Positions 60,949 through 64,000 of a stretch of 64,000 nt of DNA are shown piece after piece (position 1 is the stretch's first letter; every line of letters begins with the position of its first letter). Source of the DNA: CAXBCP01 sp038120765. GTDB taxonomy: Bacteria > Pseudomonadota > Alphaproteobacteria > MPNO01 > UBA830. The translations under genes were made by a program, and so were the position numbers. The notes under the pieces are model-generated. The model had not been told where the DNA came from and searched no databases. It was given only the letters and a program-made list of their open reading frames with translations. The stretch lies in assembly GCA_038120765.1 (NCBI GenBank), contig JAYOMI010000005.1, forward strand, positions 13,409 to 77,408, given 5' to 3'.

Positions 60949-63039
60949 ATGTTAAAGAATTTTGACATCAAGCTCTCGAATGTATCTGTCGCACTAGCAA
61001 CTCTTTTGATTTCTCCAATGATCACTCAAGCTGCGACTGCAGAGCAACGAGATGGCGCTATCCAAAAAATCCGCTCAGGCGCTATCGAGGTACTCTTGCG
61101 AGAGCGAGACGTCTCGAACCTGGATGTATACCTCGACGATATCCAGGTAAATCTATTTGCTCAATTCTCTACGGGAAAAATAATCATCACAGTGCCTTTC
61201 CCGGAGAGCAGAAAAATCTATCTCTTAAAAATCGTAGATCGTCTAACGAATTCTGTTATCTACAATCAGAAAATACAGTCGACAGAAGATATTTTTGACA
61301 AATCGAATATTAAATACAGCCTTCAAAGTGACGCGACTTATAAATTCGACAGTAATCAGCGCCCCCGGCCAGAAAATTATTCTGTTAAAGATCGAACTTG
61401 GGACAACAAGGCTGACCTAGATGCAACGTTTGAGCGCGATGACTGGCAGCTAACTTTTGCCGGTGAAGCTACGTGGACCGACGACGGCAATAAACGTCTA
61501 CGTCAAAATGATGGATCGAAGCTCGATTATACGAGAGCCAAGGGCGCGTTCAAATATAACAATGACCTTGTTGACATCGCGCTTGAAGCGGGCGACGTCG
61601 GACTTAATGGAGGAGTAGATCTGGTCAACCAGGGAATGTTTTCTCGAGGCATCTCTACTTCGATCAATTTACCTAATTACAATTTTAAATTAGAATTTGC
61701 GAATATTTATGGGGAAGATATACGTGGCTCATATCGTGGAATTGATGCTTACGAGAGACGAAACAGACGCTCAGGTCTAAATGCTTCGGTGGATTTGTTA
61801 AAATCCAATGACCATTCTTTAACTATCAAAGGATCGTTCCTTGATGTGGTAAAGTATGCCGGCGACAATTTTGGCGTTGGTGGGGTCGCGGAGGGAGAGG
61901 AAAATACCGTTGGTGGTGGTTCGTTCCAACTTTCGATGTTCGAGCGATTAATTACGGTTGATAGTGATTTTGCTCGTTCGAGCTATGCTAATCCCGCTGA
62001 GCTCAATCAGTTGAATGAATTTGGGGACTCTATAGATGTCGGCGTGACCACGGGTAACGCTTTCAAATATAAGGTGACCGCAAATCCAATTCGAAGTGAC
62101 GCAACCAATATAACCACCTTCTTTGGTTATCGACTTGTCGAACCTCTTTTTCGGTCTGTTCAATCGGGTCAGGCTGCAGATCGAGAGACATGGGACTATG
62201 GCTTTTCGGCCACATACAAAATGATAAATCTGGCACTAGAAAAAACGGTGTTCGACAATAATGTGGACGACATCCCATCCATTCTTAAAACTCGCAACAG
62301 GAGCTTGAACGGAACAGCGACCTTGTCCCTAGGAGAATTCAGATCGGCCATTGATGCTGAAAAAACAAACTCTATTGGTTTCTTGCGTCAGCTCTTACCT
62401 AGTGCGATCACGTTTAATCGGCAGACAGGCGCGGTTGAGACTTTGAACGCCGACGTTGTCGGCGCGAACAGTAGTTTTAACGGAAGCGAACTGCCAAATA
62501 CCTTTTCCGAATCAGATACCTTAAGTTTGACTTGGGACTGGGGTAGCGCAAACACTTCGATATCTTTAAACGAGACATTGTTCGATACTAGGCAGGCTGG
62601 TAGAGATACGGCGGACACCGAAGATAGGTCATTAAATTTTAGTCATAGCCAAGTCTTTGGTCCGGTAACTACAGATTTTCGGCTCGGTGCCGGGAAGTCC
62701 GAAAATAACGACATAACTTCGCGGTCAAAGTCGAGCAGGCACAGTGGCGGTCTGGGCTTGACGCTTAACTTCGACGCTCTGCCTATCATCACGACGAACT
62801 TCGATTACTCGCGGACGGATGACAGTTATCTCGTTGACGACAGGACCGGCCTTACTACAAGTTGGAATGCGACAACTGTTCTGAATTTTTCAAAGTATCT
62901 TCCGAGCGAGATAGAAAGTAACAACGCTTATCTCACCATAACTCTAATGCGCAACGAGACTAATGTCCGCAATCCATTTTCCGGAGCGCAAATCGTTAGT
63001 GGCTATTCGGGCGTGATGGCGTTTGGGATGAAATTTTAG
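60949..63039 (+). CDS. putative outer-membrane beta-barrel protein, unrecognised family
   Basis: This 696-residue protein has a signal peptide (VSVALATLLISPMITQAA). A periplasmic region of about 90 residues follows (DVYLDDIQVNLFAQFSTGKI), then several hundred residues of alternating polar and hydrophobic strands rich in Asn, Asp, Ser and Thr. The last residues, VMAFGMKF, have hydrophobic residues at -1, -3, -5 and -7 with a terminal Phe, the classical barrel-insertion signal. No TonB box, plug or usher motif is seen. Base composition is much more AT-rich than the core genome. The gene for a secreted protein starts 5 bp after its stop, so the two likely act together. Confidence 0.8.
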   Translation: MLKNFDIKLSNVSVALATLLISPMITQAATAEQRDGAIQKIRSGAIEVLLRERDVSNLDVYLDDIQVNLFAQFSTGKIIITVPFPESRKIYLLKIVDRLTNSVIYNQKIQSTEDIFDKSNIKYSLQSDATYKFDSNQRPRPENYSVKDRTWDNKADLDATFERDDWQLTFAGEATWTDDGNKRLRQNDGSKLDYTRAKGAFKYNNDLVDIALEAGDVGLNGGVDLVNQGMFSRGISTSINLPNYNFKLEFANIYGEDIRGSYRGIDAYERRNRRSGLNASVDLLKSNDHSLTIKGSFLDVVKYAGDNFGVGGVAEGEENTVGGGSFQLSMFERLITVDSDFARSSYANPAELNQLNEFGDSIDVGVTTGNAFKYKVTANPIRSDATNITTFFGYRLVEPLFRSVQSGQAADRETWDYGFSATYKMINLALEKTVFDNNVDDIPSILKTRNRSLNGTATLSLGEFRSAIDAEKTNSIGFLRQLLPSAITFNRQTGAVETLNADVVGANSSFNGSELPNTFSESDTLSLTWDWGSANTSISLNETLFDTRQAGRDTADTEDRSLNFSHSQVFGPVTTDFRLGAGKSENNDITSRSKSSRHSGGLGLTLNFDALPIITTNFDYSRTDDSYLVDDRTGLTTSWNATTVLNFSKYLPSEIESNNAYLTITLMRNETNVRNPFSGAQIVSGYSGVMAFGMKF

Positions 63040-63044
63040 GGGAA

Positions 63045-64000
63045 ATGAACGTGCTCAAATTCATGCTGTGTTTTGTGCTCGCGGTATTATTCGCTAGTTC
63101 ATCTTTTGCTGCGATGCAACGGAACCCAACAGGCGTAAACGTTTCATCCGCCTCGCCGACTTCTCTAGTAATCCGCTTCGCAGATAGTGCTGGGGCAACT
63201 TTTACGACTACACAAGCTTTCTTTTGTTCTGAGGATCCGTCTAATGGTGCAGGTGTCGTCAATGCAAATACCAGCTCTTGTGCAGGGGTCGGTGGAAGGG
63301 TGCTTGGTCGGTTACCTCTATCTCTGGATAGAGGAAGCTCATCAACAGCTACCCAGACTATTAATGACATAATGACAATTCCGCTTTCAGTGGTTCGTCG
63401 TGCAGTTGTAGAGGCGAGGCAAGGTCAGAATTCTGATTTCTTCTATGTTAGGAGATTTGACCCAATAGGTGCTGCGAACTTAGGCGCTGGAGCCGGTGTT
63501 CCTGTGCTTGTTGTGATTACTTGCAGGCTTTCCGGTGGAACCGCTCGAACCCCGTTGTCCATCACTAAGGTTGTTTTATTCGGAGTAGATAGAGATGAGG
63601 ATGAACCTTCAGATAAAATCCTGAAAATAAGATTAGACGCTGAAAATTTTAAGACAGGACGGGTATACGCTAACATTAACACCACTGGAATGGGTAGCCT
63701 GTCCGGTTGGTGGGAAGTCCGTACTCCTTCCGACCCAAAAATAAGAAAGATCGATCGGTATACAGAAGCGTCCCTGACTGAGAGCGAGCGCCTTCAACAG
63801 CAAAGATTTCAAAGGATCAAGAAATTCAATTTGACAGTTCCTCTGTCTGGGGCTCTGAAGCTAACTGGTCCAAGTTATAAGGATCTTCCGCGTTCTAGCC
63901 CGGGTCGGTATGAAATCCTATTGAGGATAGGGTCTTCAACGGATCGTGAAGCGATGTCATCGCTTCAATCAGCAGGTGGAACACCCAATCTGTTTTCGGG
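63045..64000 (+). CDS. secreted protein, partial (runs off the window)
   Basis: This open frame begins at ATG 63045 behind GGGGAAA and stays open for all 318 codons to the window edge. The protein has a clear signal peptide (MNVLKFMLCFVLAVLFASSS, cleavage after FA). The mature part has three cysteines (FFCSED, SSCAGV, ITCRLS), many beta-prone segments, and WWEVRTPSDP followed by a charged stretch (ESERLQQQRFQRIKKF). I cannot name a family. With the barrel gene 5 bp upstream it looks like the exported or periplasmic partner in a surface-assembly or export system. Confidence 0.75.
   Translation, partial: MNVLKFMLCFVLAVLFASSSFAAMQRNPTGVNVSSASPTSLVIRFADSAGATFTTTQAFFCSEDPSNGAGVVNANTSSCAGVGGRVLGRLPLSLDRGSSSTATQTINDIMTIPLSVVRRAVVEARQGQNSDFFYVRRFDPIGAANLGAGAGVPVLVVITCRLSGGTARTPLSITKVVLFGVDRDEDEPSDKILKIRLDAENFKTGRVYANINTTGMGSLSGWWEVRTPSDPKIRKIDRYTEASLTESERLQQQRFQRIKKFNLTVPLSGALKLTGPSYKDLPRSSPGRYEILLRIGSSTDREAMSSLQSAGGTPNLFS

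Larger units (their letters stand above)
54906..64000. mobile_element. integrated genetic element (left end; right end outside the window)
   Basis: A tyrosine integrase at the boundary with core genes is followed by an AlpA-like excisionase, a TOPRIM/ATPase replication protein and several unknown genes, all on the plus strand. Base composition falls visibly from the G+C-rich core to a moderate level in 54906-60450 and to an AT-rich level after about 60840. No tRNA is seen at the junction, and an attachment site could not be identified because the right end is missing. The modular content resembles an integrative mobilisable element or phage satellite; no phage structural gene is visible. Confidence 0.8.

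Overview
The window is a G+C-rich chromosomal segment of an alphaproteobacterium, most likely of Rhodospirillales type. The evidence is gene order and family: lptF-lptG-lptD-surA-pdxA-rsmA; pyrB-pyrC-plsY-dprA-topA-rnr ending at rpmG; the divK-pleD pair; gatCAB; an aa3-oxidase subunit IV mini-protein; EipB; and HdaA. Four runs of exactly ten N (10704, 28818, 30838, 54056) show that this is a scaffolded draft or metagenome assembly. Several apparent gene defects sit beside those joins.

Layout. 77-4826: fatty-acid synthesis (fabF), cell-wall lytic enzyme (mltG), an SDR, yicC-gmk. 4830-12478 (minus): LPS transport and outer-membrane assembly operon lptF-lptG-lptD-surA followed by pdxA and rsmA. 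12577-19291: a large membrane protein, pepA-holC, ndk, a 42-residue oxidase subunit, purN/purM (purM apparently uses an ATT start). 19330-24394: DUF2066 protein, CDP-alcohol phosphatidyltransferase, hdaA, an FAD oxidoreductase behind a double operator-like repeat, rnd. 24540-30915: aspS, a diguanylate cyclase, eipB, a ROK kinase, and the cell-cycle regulators divK and pleD. 30999-46740 (minus): rpmG, S41 protease, rnr, topA, dprA (interrupted by a stop), plsY, pyrC, pyrB, a four-gene catabolic block (CoA transferase, flavin reductase, LLM oxidoreductase, AEC carrier), ruvX. 46863-50428: gatC-gatA-(membrane protein)-gatB. 50660-54453: a UbiD decarboxylase among three Nu/YfcG-like glutathione transferases. 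54502-54699: a small conserved-looking protein behind a perfect CtrA-type box.

From 54906 to the right edge is an integrated mobile element. It has a tyrosine integrase, a small unknown protein, an AlpA-like excisionase, a zinc-finger/TOPRIM/ATPase replication protein, a winged-helix protein and two unknown proteins. After these comes a sharply AT-rich cargo: a 696-residue outer-membrane beta-barrel, and directly behind it a secreted protein that runs off the window. I do not recognise the cargo pair. It is the best candidate here for an undescribed system, probably a surface assembly or export module carried by the element.

How the parts work together: most of the window is core housekeeping (envelope biogenesis, nucleotide synthesis, DNA topology and repair, translation). 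Cell-cycle control enters through DivK/PleD and a CtrA-type box. No tRNA, rRNA or CRISPR array was seen.
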